Source: Streptomyces calvus (GTDB lineage: Bacteria > Actinomycetota > Actinomycetes > Streptomycetales > Streptomycetaceae). Taken from it: 64,000 nt of DNA. The stretch spans positions 185,073 through 249,072 of the forward strand of contig NZ_VCNP01000004.1 of NCBI RefSeq assembly GCF_006782915.1, in the 5' to 3' direction. The notes beneath the pieces were generated by a model that worked only from the letters and a program-made list of their open reading frames with translations, did not search any database and was not told the origin of the DNA. The position numbers and the translations under genes are program-made. The stretch's first letter is position 1. The number at the start of each line of letters is the position of its first letter. This document shows, piece after piece, positions 24,853-33,157 of the stretch.

Positions 24853-25827
24853 TCAGCGCACCCTTCCTCGCGGCTTCAAGGGTACGTTCGGCAGCTCCGG
24901 CGCGGGTAGTGGAGCCCCGTCGTACCCCTGTACCTCGCCGAAACGTGACCCCTTCATCCAGTCCTCGCGGGCCTGTACGATCTCGTCATGTGACCGTCCG
25001 ATGAAGTTCCACCACATGACGATGTCCTCCTCGAAGGGCGGGCCGCCCAGGAGGATCAGGCGGGCCGGTCCCGTCGCCCGGTTGGCCAGGGTGAGGGTGG
25101 TGCGGCCGGGGGGTGCGTAGCCGAGTTCGGCGGGCTTCAGCGGCGTACCGGCGAGGAGGACGTCGCCGCTGTCGACGAGGACGCCGTGTTCGAAGCCGGG
25201 GTCGATGTCGAGGGTGACGTCGGCGCCCGGGGTGAGGGTGAGTTCGGCGCCGAGGAGCGGGGTGAAGGTGCGTACGGGTGAGGTGTCACCGGCGAGGGTG
25301 CCGAGGAAGACGCGGGCCTCGCCGCCGCCGTCGAGCGCGACCGGTGCGGGCACGTGGTGCTGGAAGTCCCGGCCGGCGTCGCGGTCCCGTTCGGGGAGGG
25401 CCACCCACAGCTGCACTCCGTGCAGGATCGTGGTGCGGTCGGTGGAGACCTCGGAGTGGCTGATGCCGCGGCCGCCCGTCATCAGGTTCAGCTCGCCGGG
25501 CCGTACGAAGGCGTGGACGCCGTGGCTGTCACGGTGCTCGATCTCGCCGCTGAACAGCCAGCTGACCGTCTGCAGTCCGGTGTGCGGGTGCGGCGGTACG
25601 CGCATGCCGCCGGACTCGCCGACGTCGTCGGGACCGTAGTGGTCGGCGAAGCACCAGGCGCCGATGAGGGTTCGGGCCCGCTGGGGCAGGGTGCGGCGCA
25701 CGCGCATGGCCCGGGGGCCGCCGAGGGGCACGTCCCGGGCGGTGATGACCTCGATGTCCGGTGGCGGCGGTCCGTCGGCGTGCGCCCCGCAGAGGGACTC
25801 CGTGGGATGCGTTTCCGTGTTGCTCAT
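24853..25827 (-). CDS. Pirin-like cupin protein
   Basis: A 324-residue bicupin. The N-terminal metal site is visible as PHPHTGLQTVSWLFSGE, HRDSHG and GGRGISHSE (His, His, His, Glu), followed by the pirin LHGVQLWVALPE strand. The C-terminal cupin carries LILLGGPPFEEDIVMWWNF, diagnostic of the family. Pirins act as iron-dependent quercetinases or redox regulators. It is transcribed in the same direction as the siderophore importer but is separated from it by an intergenic gap, so membership in that operon is uncertain. Confidence 0.9.
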   Translation of the reverse strand: MSNTETHPTESLCGAHADGPPPPDIEVITARDVPLGGPRAMRVRRTLPQRARTLIGAWCFADHYGPDDVGESGGMRVPPHPHTGLQTVSWLFSGEIEHRDSHGVHAFVRPGELNLMTGGRGISHSEVSTDRTTILHGVQLWVALPERDRDAGRDFQHHVPAPVALDGGGEARVFLGTLAGDTSPVRTFTPLLGAELTLTPGADVTLDIDPGFEHGVLVDSGDVLLAGTPLKPAELGYAPPGRTTLTLANRATGPARLILLGGPPFEEDIVMWWNFIGRSHDEIVQAREDWMKGSRFGEVQGYDGAPLPAPELPNVPLKPRGRVR

Positions 25828-25944
25828 GGTCGTCCTTCCACCGCCCGGGCCACCACCCAGGAAAGTTCCATTTTCAACTTAAGGCGATGATAGGACGCCC
25901 GGCCGGGGATCGCGCGGGGAACGCCGCCCCCGGACGGCCGGGGC

Positions 25945-26817
25945 TCAGCGGCGGGCCGCCGGCAGACCGGCCGCGGCCGGTGACCGGCCGTCGGTGTCGT
26001 CGGGAGCGGGACGGCGCGGGGCGGCGGGCACCATCAGCGGAGTACCGGTCTCGGGGTCGTCGATGATGCGGCAGGGCAGGCCGAAGACGTCCTGGACCAG
26101 CTCCGCGGTCATCACGTCCGCCGGGTTCCCGACGGCCGCGACGGTGCCGCCGGCCCGCATCACCACGAGGTGAGTGGCGTACCGGCAGGCCTGGTTGAGG
26201 TCGTGCAGGACCGCGACGACGGTGTGTCCCTGGCGCGCGTGCAGCTCGGCGCACAGGTCCAGCACCTCGATCTGGTGGGCGATGTCCAGGAAGGTGGTGG
26301 GTTCGTCCAGCAGCAGGACAGGGGTCTGCTGGGCGAGCACCATGGCGAGCCAGACCCGCTGGCGCTGTCCGCCGGACAGGTCGTCCACGGGCCGGTCGGA
26401 GAGGTCGAGCACACCGGTGCGGCGCATCGCCTCGACCACGGCGGTCTCGTCCTCCGCGGACCACTGCTTCAGCAGCCGCTGGTGCGGGTACCGTCCGCGG
26501 GCCACCAGGTCGCCCACCGTGATGCCACCGGGAGCGGTCGACGACTGCGGCAGCAGTCCCAGCCGGCGGGCGACCTCACGGGTGCGGTAGGAGGCGATGG
26601 CCGCTCCGTCGAGACGGACCTCGCCCGCCTTGGGGCGCAGCATCCGGGCCAAGGCCTTGAGGAGGGTGGACTTGCCGCAGGCGTTCGGTCCGACGATCAC
26701 CGTGAAGGAGTGGTCGGGAATGTCGACGCCGAGGCCCGTGGCCACGGTCCGCCGGTCGTAGCAGAGGGTCAGGTTGTCGGCCCGCAGGCGGGGTTCGGGG
26801 GTGCGGTTTCCTGTCAT
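25945..26817 (-). CDS. Ferric-siderophore ABC importer, ATP-binding subunit
   Basis: A 290-residue FecE/FepC-type ATPase. Walker A VGPNACGKSTLLKAL is near residue 40, signature LSGGQRQRVWLAMVLA near residue 145, Walker B VLLLDEPTTFLDIAHQIEVL near residue 165, and the H-loop VAVLHDLNQA near residue 200. All ATPase motifs are intact. The ATG at 26817 overlaps the stop of the permease gene (ATGA). It powers uptake of the ferric form of the siderophore made by this cluster. The C-terminal 25 residues are a Pro/Ala-rich tail. Confidence 0.92.
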   Translation of the reverse strand: MTGNRTPEPRLRADNLTLCYDRRTVATGLGVDIPDHSFTVIVGPNACGKSTLLKALARMLRPKAGEVRLDGAAIASYRTREVARRLGLLPQSSTAPGGITVGDLVARGRYPHQRLLKQWSAEDETAVVEAMRRTGVLDLSDRPVDDLSGGQRQRVWLAMVLAQQTPVLLLDEPTTFLDIAHQIEVLDLCAELHARQGHTVVAVLHDLNQACRYATHLVVMRAGGTVAAVGNPADVMTAELVQDVFGLPCRIIDDPETGTPLMVPAAPRRPAPDDTDGRSPAAAGLPAARR

Positions 26818-27923
26818 GCGCGGCTCTTTCGCGACTCGGTGACCAGCAGCCAGATGAGGTACAGCCCGCCGATGGTGCCCGTCGCCGCTCCCACCGGGAG
26901 CAGGGCGTCGGTGAACAGCCGCTGCACGGCGAGGTCGCTCGCGGTGAGCAGCACGGCGCCCATGAGGGCGGTGGGCACCAGGGCGGGGGTGGAGGACCGG
27001 GTCAGCCGCCGGGCCACCTGGGGGGCGGCCAGCGCGATGAACCAGATGGGTCCGGCGACGGCGGTGGCGAACGCGGCCAGCGCGACGCAGACGACGAGCA
27101 GCAGGGTGCGGGTGCGGGCCACGCCGACGCCGAGGGCCGTCGCCGTGAGGTCGCCCATCTCCACCATGGCGAGCCGGCGGGCGAGCAGGAAGGCGACCGG
27201 GAGGAGGACGAGGACGGCGATGCCGATGGCGTTGGCCTGGCTCCAGCCGCGGTTGTTCAGGCTGCCGAGGAGCCACGCCTGGGCCTCCAGCGCCTCCTGG
27301 AAGGTGGCCCTGGTGATCAGGTACGAGTTGACGGCCAGCAGCAGGGCGCTCACCCCGATGCCGATGACGACCAGCCGGAACCCCTGCAGCCCGCGGCCCG
27401 CGATGAGCAGGGTGACGGCGGCGGCGGTGGCGAGACCGCCGATGAGCGCGCCGATCGCGATCTGGGTCATGCTGCCGTGCAGCACGATGATGACGGTCAG
27501 GGCGCCGACGGCGGAGCCGTTGGTGAAGCCGATGACGTCGGGGCTGCCGAGCGCGTTGCCGGTGAGGCTCTGCAGGATCCCTCCGCTGACGGCGAGGGCG
27601 GCGCCGACGCACACCCCGGTGACCAGGCGCGGCATGCGCAGGGTGTTGACGATGAAGTCCGCGCCGGGTGACCCGCTGCCGGTCAGTGCCTGCACCACCT
27701 CGGTCACGGAGAGCTCGAAGTCCCCCGTGGTCAGGCTGACGCCCATGAGCACGATAAGCACCGCGAGGAGTACGGTGCCGACGGCCACGGAGCGGCCGGG
27801 GACACGCAGCGACAGCCCGGCTCCCCGGGTGCGCACGACCAGCCCGCTGACCACGCGGGGCGCCGGGGTCTTGCCGGGTGCCGGTGGTGCGGCGGTGACG
27901 TCCGCGCGGTGTACGGGGCTCAC
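26814..27923 (-). CDS. FecCD-family siderophore permease (second)
   Basis: A 369-residue permease with about ten membrane helices and FecCD markers: LRMPRLVTGVCVGAALAVSG, QSLTGNALGSPDVIGFTNGS, and GPIWFIALAAPQVARRL near the C-terminus. The GTG at 27923 overlaps the stop of the first permease gene (GTGA). The N-terminal 55 residues are hydrophilic and cytosolic. With the partner permease it forms the BtuC2-type channel served by the ATPase at 25945. Confidence 0.92.
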   Translation of the reverse strand: MSPVHRADVTAAPPAPGKTPAPRVVSGLVVRTRGAGLSLRVPGRSVAVGTVLLAVLIVLMGVSLTTGDFELSVTEVVQALTGSGSPGADFIVNTLRMPRLVTGVCVGAALAVSGGILQSLTGNALGSPDVIGFTNGSAVGALTVIIVLHGSMTQIAIGALIGGLATAAAVTLLIAGRGLQGFRLVVIGIGVSALLLAVNSYLITRATFQEALEAQAWLLGSLNNRGWSQANAIGIAVLVLLPVAFLLARRLAMVEMGDLTATALGVGVARTRTLLLVVCVALAAFATAVAGPIWFIALAAPQVARRLTRSSTPALVPTALMGAVLLTASDLAVQRLFTDALLPVGAATGTIGGLYLIWLLVTESRKSRA

Positions 27924-28993
27924 AGCATGACCAGCTTCCGGCGACGGCACAGCGCGATGAACAGCGGGGCGCCCAGGAACGCGGTGACGATCCCGACCTG
28001 GACCTCGCCCGGGGCGCCGATGACACGGCCCAGGACGTCGGCGCCGATCAGCAGGACCGGCGCCAGCAGCATCGAGTACGCCATCACCCACCGCTGGTCG
28101 GGTCCGACGACGAACCGGGCCACGTGCGGGACCGCGAGGCCGACGAAGCCGATCGGCCCGGCGGCGGCCGTGGCGGCGCCGCACAGCAGCATGACGGCGA
28201 CGGCGCCCAGCACGCGGGTGCGCCCGACGTGCACGCCGAGGGCGCGGCCCAACTGGTCGCCCATGGCGAGCGCGTTGAGCGCGGGGGCGAGCGCGAGGGC
28301 GAGCAGCACGCCGACGACGACGAACGGCAGGACCGTCAGGAGGACGTCGGAGGTGCGGCCGGCGAGCGAGCCGGCGGTCCAGAAGCGGAACTGGTCGAAG
28401 GCGCGCGGACGCAGCAGCAGCACCGCCGAGTTGAAGGCGTACAGGACGGCGGTGACGGCCGCGCCCGCGACGACCAGCCGGTCGGGGGTGGCCACGGCCC
28501 GCCCGGCGGAGCCCAGCAGGTGGACCACCAGCGTCGCCGTGACGGCGCCCAGGAGCGCGAACCACACCTGGCCCAGCACCGATCCGACGCCCAGGAAGGC
28601 GATGCCCACGACCACTCCGGTGGAGGCGCCCAGATTCACGCCGAGCAGTCCGGGGTCGGCCAGCGGGTTGCGGGTCATGGCCTGCATCAGCGCGCCGGCC
28701 AGTCCGAGGGCCGTACCGACCAGGAGGCCGAGGACGGTGCGGGGGATGCGGTAGTCGTGGACGATGACCGAGGTCTCGGAGCCGTCGGGGTTCCACAGCA
28801 GGGTCCACGTCGTGGTGAACGGGATGCCCTGGGTGCCCACCCACACGCTGGTCAGGGCGACGAGGACGAGCGCGGTCAGGGCGAGGACGAGGCCGAGGGA
28901 GCGCAGGGTGGTGGTGCCGCGGCGCGCTCCGGGAACGGCTGCGGCGGAGGGCCGGCGGGTGGGCACCGCCCGGGTTTCGACCGTCAACGACAC
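27920..28993 (-). CDS. FecCD-family siderophore permease (first)
   Basis: A 357-residue permease with FecCD motifs YRIPRTVLGLLVGTALGLAG, QAMTRNPLADPGLLGVNLGA and AGPIGFVGLAVPHVAR. The start is taken as the GTG at 28993, after CAGGGGGA; a TTG six bases later is an alternative with better spacing. An iron-box candidate (29064-29082) lies 71 bp upstream, so the permease-permease-ATPase operon should be repressed by a DmdR/IdeR-type regulator when iron is sufficient. Confidence 0.92.
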   Translation of the reverse strand: MSLTVETRAVPTRRPSAAAVPGARRGTTTLRSLGLVLALTALVLVALTSVWVGTQGIPFTTTWTLLWNPDGSETSVIVHDYRIPRTVLGLLVGTALGLAGALMQAMTRNPLADPGLLGVNLGASTGVVVGIAFLGVGSVLGQVWFALLGAVTATLVVHLLGSAGRAVATPDRLVVAGAAVTAVLYAFNSAVLLLRPRAFDQFRFWTAGSLAGRTSDVLLTVLPFVVVGVLLALALAPALNALAMGDQLGRALGVHVGRTRVLGAVAVMLLCGAATAAAGPIGFVGLAVPHVARFVVGPDQRWVMAYSMLLAPVLLIGADVLGRVIGAPGEVQVGIVTAFLGAPLFIALCRRRKLVML

Positions 28994-29063
28994 TCCCCCT
29001 GGCGGTGGTCCGCGAGGCCGGCACGGGATGTACGGAACGGCGTGCACGACCGGCGAGTTCAGC

Positions 29064-29082
29064 TTAGGCGAGGCTAACCGAA
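29064..29082 (-). promoter_or_regulatory. Iron box (DmdR/IdeR-type operator), importer promoter
   Basis: TTAGGCGAGGCTAACCGAA matches the Streptomyces DmdR consensus TTAGGTTAGGCTCACCTAA at 15 of 19 positions, counted by hand. It lies just upstream of the FecCD permease operon. Confidence 0.75.
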
Positions 29083-29193
29083 GGAGAAGCCGGTGGTCAA
29101 CGAGCCGCCCTGCGTGGGGTGTTGGGGCGCGCGGGTGTGACCGCGGGGGCGGGAGCGCGCTCCGCGCCGTGTACCTGGGCGGTCGCGTTCAGA

Positions 29194-29212
29194 GTAGCCT
29201 TGCCTAACCTAC
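29194..29212 (+). promoter_or_regulatory. Iron box, exporter promoter
   Basis: The reverse complement of GTAGCCTTGCCTAACCTAC matches the DmdR consensus at 13 of 19 positions, including ten consecutive bases of the left arm. It ends 23 bp before the exporter ATG at 29236. Confidence 0.65.
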
Positions 29213-29235
29213 TGACCACCGCGGAGGTGCGGCAC

Positions 29236-30930
29236 ATGCCGGCTGGAGGACCGACCGGGGGGCACGTCCTCCGTGGCGCGATCAGGGGCCGGCGGCGCAG
29301 TGTCGTCGCGGCGTCGCTCCTCGGCATGGGGCACCAGACGTGCGAGGCCCTGGTTCCCGTGATCGTGGGCGTGATCATCGACGAGGCGGTGGCCAAGGGC
29401 TCCTCGGGCACGCTGCTGCGACTGCTGGTGCTGCTCGGTGTCGTCTTCCTGGTCCTGTCGACGTGTTACCGCGTGGGCGCCCGGATCACGGAGGCGGCGG
29501 GCGAGCAGGCCACGCACCGGCTGCGCCTGGATCTCGGCGCCCGGGTGCTCGACCCGCGCGGTGGCGCCGACGCCGACCGGCTCCCCGGCGCGCTGACCAG
29601 CATCGCCACCAACGACGCCCGGCGCGTGGGCGCGGCGGTGACCGTCCTGTCGTACGGCGCGTCGGCGCTCGCCGCGCTCGCGGTGAGCGCGGTGGCGCTG
29701 CTGCGGATCTCGGTGCCGCTCGGCCTGCTGGTCCTGCTCGGCATCCCGCCGCTGCTGTGGCTGGGCCATCGCATCAGCGGGCCGCTGGAGCGCCGCAGCG
29801 AGACCGAGCAGGAGCGGGCCGCCCACGCCTCGGGCGTCGCGGCGGACCTGGTGGACGGGCTGCGCGTGCTGAAGGGGATGGGCGCCGAGTCGGCGGCCGT
29901 GTCGCGGTACCGGCGGACCAGTCAGGACTCGCTGGCGGCGGCGCTGCGCGCCGCGCGGAGCCGGGCCGGGCACGAGGGGGCGGTGCTGGCGCTGACCGGT
30001 GTGTTCATCGCGGTGATCGCGGTGGTGGGCGCGTATCTGGCGATGCGTGGCACGATCAGTGTCGGTGAGCTGGTGGCGGCGGTGGGGCTGGCGCAGTTCC
30101 TGCTCGGCCCGTTCCAGCTGCTGACCTTCGTCAACGCCGAGTTCGCCCAGGGCCGTGCGTCGGCCCGCCGGATCGCGGAGGTGCTGGCGGCGCCCGCCGC
30201 CGTGGAACCGGGCGGCGCCGCACTCCCCGATCCGGTGGCCGGCCGGCTGCGGCTGCGGGGCGTCACGCTCGGCGCGCTGCGGGGCGTCGACCTCGACCTC
30301 GCGCCGGGGTCCCTGACCGGCGTCGTGACCGGGGATCCGGCCGCGGCGCAGGACCTGCTGCGCTGTCTGGCCCGGGAGGCGGACCCCGCGGACGGCGTGA
30401 TCGAACTCGACGGCGTGCCGCTGACGGACCTCCACCCCGACGACGTACGCCGCGCGGTGCTGGTGGCACCGCACGACGCGGACCTGTTCGAGACGAGTCT
30501 CCTGGACAACGTGCGCGGGCCGGACACGCCCGCGACCGCCGTGGAGCGGGCGCTCACCGCCTCCGCGGCCGACGAGGTGGCCAGGCTGCTGCCCGACGGT
30601 GCGGACGGCGTGCTCACGGAGCGCGGACGCTCGCTCTCCGGCGGGCAGCGGCAGCGGGTCGCGCTGGCCCGGGCGCTCGCCGCCGACCGGCCCGTCCTCG
30701 TCCTGCACGACCCGACCACCGCGGTGGACACGGTCACCGAGTCCCGGATCGCGGCCCGGCTGCGGGACCTGCGCCGGGACCGCACCACGGTGCTGGTCAC
30801 CACCAGCCCCGCGCTGCTCGCGGTGACCGACCGGGTGGTGGTGCTCGACGGCGGCGCGGTGACCGCCGAGGGCCGGCACGCCGACCTCGTCGCCGCCGAC
30901 CCGGCCTACCGTGCGGCGGTCCTGGCATGA
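29236..30930 (+). CDS. ABC exporter half-transporter with degenerate nucleotide-binding site
   Basis: A 564-residue membrane-ATPase fusion: six N-terminal helices (ABC_membrane fold), then a nucleotide-binding domain. Its Walker A position reads GVVTGDPAAAQDLL (about residue 363) with no Lys, and Walker B reads LVLHDPTTAVD, lacking the D-E pair. The signature SLSGGQRQRVALARALA (about residue 467) is intact. The ATG at 29236 follows GGAGGTG. It is coupled to the second exporter gene by ATGA. It is likely the inactive-site half of a heterodimer that exports the apo-siderophore. Confidence 0.88.
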   Translation: MPAGGPTGGHVLRGAIRGRRRSVVAASLLGMGHQTCEALVPVIVGVIIDEAVAKGSSGTLLRLLVLLGVVFLVLSTCYRVGARITEAAGEQATHRLRLDLGARVLDPRGGADADRLPGALTSIATNDARRVGAAVTVLSYGASALAALAVSAVALLRISVPLGLLVLLGIPPLLWLGHRISGPLERRSETEQERAAHASGVAADLVDGLRVLKGMGAESAAVSRYRRTSQDSLAAALRAARSRAGHEGAVLALTGVFIAVIAVVGAYLAMRGTISVGELVAAVGLAQFLLGPFQLLTFVNAEFAQGRASARRIAEVLAAPAAVEPGGAALPDPVAGRLRLRGVTLGALRGVDLDLAPGSLTGVVTGDPAAAQDLLRCLAREADPADGVIELDGVPLTDLHPDDVRRAVLVAPHDADLFETSLLDNVRGPDTPATAVERALTASAADEVARLLPDGADGVLTERGRSLSGGQRQRVALARALAADRPVLVLHDPTTAVDTVTESRIAARLRDLRRDRTTVLVTTSPALLAVTDRVVVLDGGAVTAEGRHADLVAADPAYRAAVLA

Positions 30931-32816
30931 GCCGCAGGGGAACCGGCGCGAGCGACACCGATGAGCGGACCGACGACGCACCGATCGAGGAGACCATGAG
31001 CCGCACCGGCCCCGCCGACCGTGCCCTGCTCCCGACCGCCGGCGGCGCCGAGACATGGGCCGCCCTGCGCGAGATGCTGCGCGGCCACCGGCTCGCGACG
31101 GTGACGGCGGTGGGCGTGCTGGTCGCCGGAACGGGCATCGGCCTGCTGACGGCGCCCCTGCTGGGGCACGTGGTGGACCTGGTGGTGGAGCGGCGCGGCA
31201 CGGACGCGCTGGTCGTGCCGATGGTGCTGCTCGTCGCGGTGGCCGTGGCACGCGGTGCGGCCACGGCGGTCGGCAGCGCACTCGTCGCCCGGCTGGGCGA
31301 GACCGTGCTCGCCGCGCTGCGCGAACGGTTCGTCGAGCGGGCGCTCGCGCTGCCGTTGGAGCGGGTCGAGGAGGCCGGCTCGGGCGACCTGGTGTCCCGG
31401 GTGACGGGCGACGTGTCCGTGATCGCCAAGTCGGTGCGGCAGGCCCTGCCGGAGTTCTCCCGCTCCGCCTTCACCATCGTGCTCACCCTGGTGGGCCTCG
31501 CCGTCCTCGACTGGCGGTTCCTGGCCGCCGCGTTGTGGGCGGTGCCCGTGCAGGTGCTGGCCGTGCGCTGGTACCTGCGCCGGGCCGCTCCCGTGTACGC
31601 CGAGCACCGGGTGGCCACGGGTGCACTCCAGCACCAGCTGCTGGACAGCGTCGGCGGTGTCCGCACCGTCCGCGCGTTCCGGCTGAACGGGCCTCAGCTG
31701 GACCTCATGGAGCAGCGGTCGCGGGCCGCGATGGGCCTGGCGCTGCGCGGCATCCACGTCGTCACCGGGTTCTTCTCCCGGCTCAACCTGGCCGAGTTCA
31801 TCGGCATGACGTCCGTCCTGGTCACCGGTTTCCTGCTGGTCGACAACGGGGCGGTGAGCATCGGTACGGCGACCGCGGCCGCCCTGTACTTCCACAGTCT
31901 GTTCAACCCGGTCAACGCGGCGCTGTTCCTCCTCGACGACGTGCAGTCCGCGGGTGCGAGCCTCGCCCGGCTGGTCGGCGTCTCCGGCCCGGCCGCGGCA
32001 CCGGAGCCGGACGGCCGGGCCGCGCCCGTGGACGGCTCGGTCAAGGTCTCCTCCCTCGACTACGCCTACGTGCCCGGCCACCCGGTCCTGCAGGACGTCG
32101 GCCTGGAGGTGAACGCCGGGGAGCGGGTCGCGCTGGTCGGGTCCAGCGGTGCGGGCAAGACCACCCTCGCCAAGCTGATCGCGGGCGTGCACCGGCCGGC
32201 CCGCGGGTCCGTCACGCTGGGCGGGGCCGACGCCCGGGAGCTGGGCCCGTCGGGCGTCCGCAGGGCGGTCACGCTCATCAGCCAGGAGGTCCACGTCTTC
32301 GCCGGTCCGCTCGCCGAGGACCTGCGGCTGGCCCGGCCGGACGCCGACGACGAGGCGCTGCGGGCCGCCCTGGCCACGGTGGGCGCGCTGGAGTGGGCCG
32401 AGGCGCTGCCCGACGGCCTGGACACGGTCGTCGGCGAGGGCGGGCACCGGCTGACGGTGACCCAGGCGCAGCATCTGGCGCTGGCCCGGCTTGTCCTCGC
32501 CGATCCGCCGATCGCCATCCTGGACGAGGCGACGGCCGACGCGGGCAGCGCGGGCGCGCGCGTCCTGGAGACGGCGGCGCTGAAGGCCCTCGAGGGGCGC
32601 ACGGGCCTGCTGGTGGCGCACCGTCTGCCGCAGGCGGCGACCGCCGACCGGATCGTGGTCCTCGACCGGGGCCGGGTCGTGGAAACCGGCACGCACGGGG
32701 AACTGGTCGCGGCGGGCGGCCACTACGCACGCCTGTGGGCCGCCTGGTCGGCCAGCCGACCGGGGACGACCGCGGACGCGGCGGGCGTGGCGGGCGTGGC
32801 GGGCGACGAGGGGTAG
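30927..32816 (+). CDS. ABC exporter half-transporter, catalytic partner
   Basis: A 629-residue membrane-ATPase fusion with a hydrophilic N-terminal 40 residues and six helices. Walker A LVGSSGAGKTTLAKLIAG (about residue 402) and Walker B IAILDEAT (about residue 529) are intact, but the signature position reads LTVTQAQHLALAR instead of LSGGQ. It complements the upstream subunit: its Walker A/B with that partner's LSGGQ make one complete ATP site. The ATG overlaps the partner's stop. The extreme C-terminus is a short Ala/Gly/Val repeat. Confidence 0.9.
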   Translation: MSRRGTGASDTDERTDDAPIEETMSRTGPADRALLPTAGGAETWAALREMLRGHRLATVTAVGVLVAGTGIGLLTAPLLGHVVDLVVERRGTDALVVPMVLLVAVAVARGAATAVGSALVARLGETVLAALRERFVERALALPLERVEEAGSGDLVSRVTGDVSVIAKSVRQALPEFSRSAFTIVLTLVGLAVLDWRFLAAALWAVPVQVLAVRWYLRRAAPVYAEHRVATGALQHQLLDSVGGVRTVRAFRLNGPQLDLMEQRSRAAMGLALRGIHVVTGFFSRLNLAEFIGMTSVLVTGFLLVDNGAVSIGTATAAALYFHSLFNPVNAALFLLDDVQSAGASLARLVGVSGPAAAPEPDGRAAPVDGSVKVSSLDYAYVPGHPVLQDVGLEVNAGERVALVGSSGAGKTTLAKLIAGVHRPARGSVTLGGADARELGPSGVRRAVTLISQEVHVFAGPLAEDLRLARPDADDEALRAALATVGALEWAEALPDGLDTVVGEGGHRLTVTQAQHLALARLVLADPPIAILDEATADAGSAGARVLETAALKALEGRTGLLVAHRLPQAATADRIVVLDRGRVVETGTHGELVAAGGHYARLWAAWSASRPGTTADAAGVAGVAGDEG

Positions 32817-33157
32817 GTGCCCGGCGAGCGGGTGCGGGCGGTCGGTGGCGAGAGGTGTTCGAGGGACGGGGCGGTCCGCCGGGATCGGGCGGTGAGGGCC
32901 TTCGGCCCGTTCTGACCACGAACGCGGGCGGTGGCCGTGGCACCGAACTCACCGAACTCCTCGGTTCCGTGGCGCGCGCGGGCGCCGGCCGGTGAAGTGG
33001 AAAGGCGCGGTGCGGGCACGACGGAGTGGAGCGAGCGTCCCCGGCGCCGGTGAAGGCCGGGACGGGCGGGAGGAGGCGGCGGTCGGCGCCGGGCGGCAGG
33101 CCGGCGCCGGTCACGGGCACCGCCGCGCCGGTCCCACCGACCGCCGCGCACCCGTGG
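32817..33157. other. Intergenic region between convergent exporter and LAL regulator genes
   Basis: The 341 bp hold no frame with a recognisable product. The sequence is very G/C-rich with several short palindromes, as expected for a terminator region between convergent genes, but no single hairpin stands out. Confidence 0.5.
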
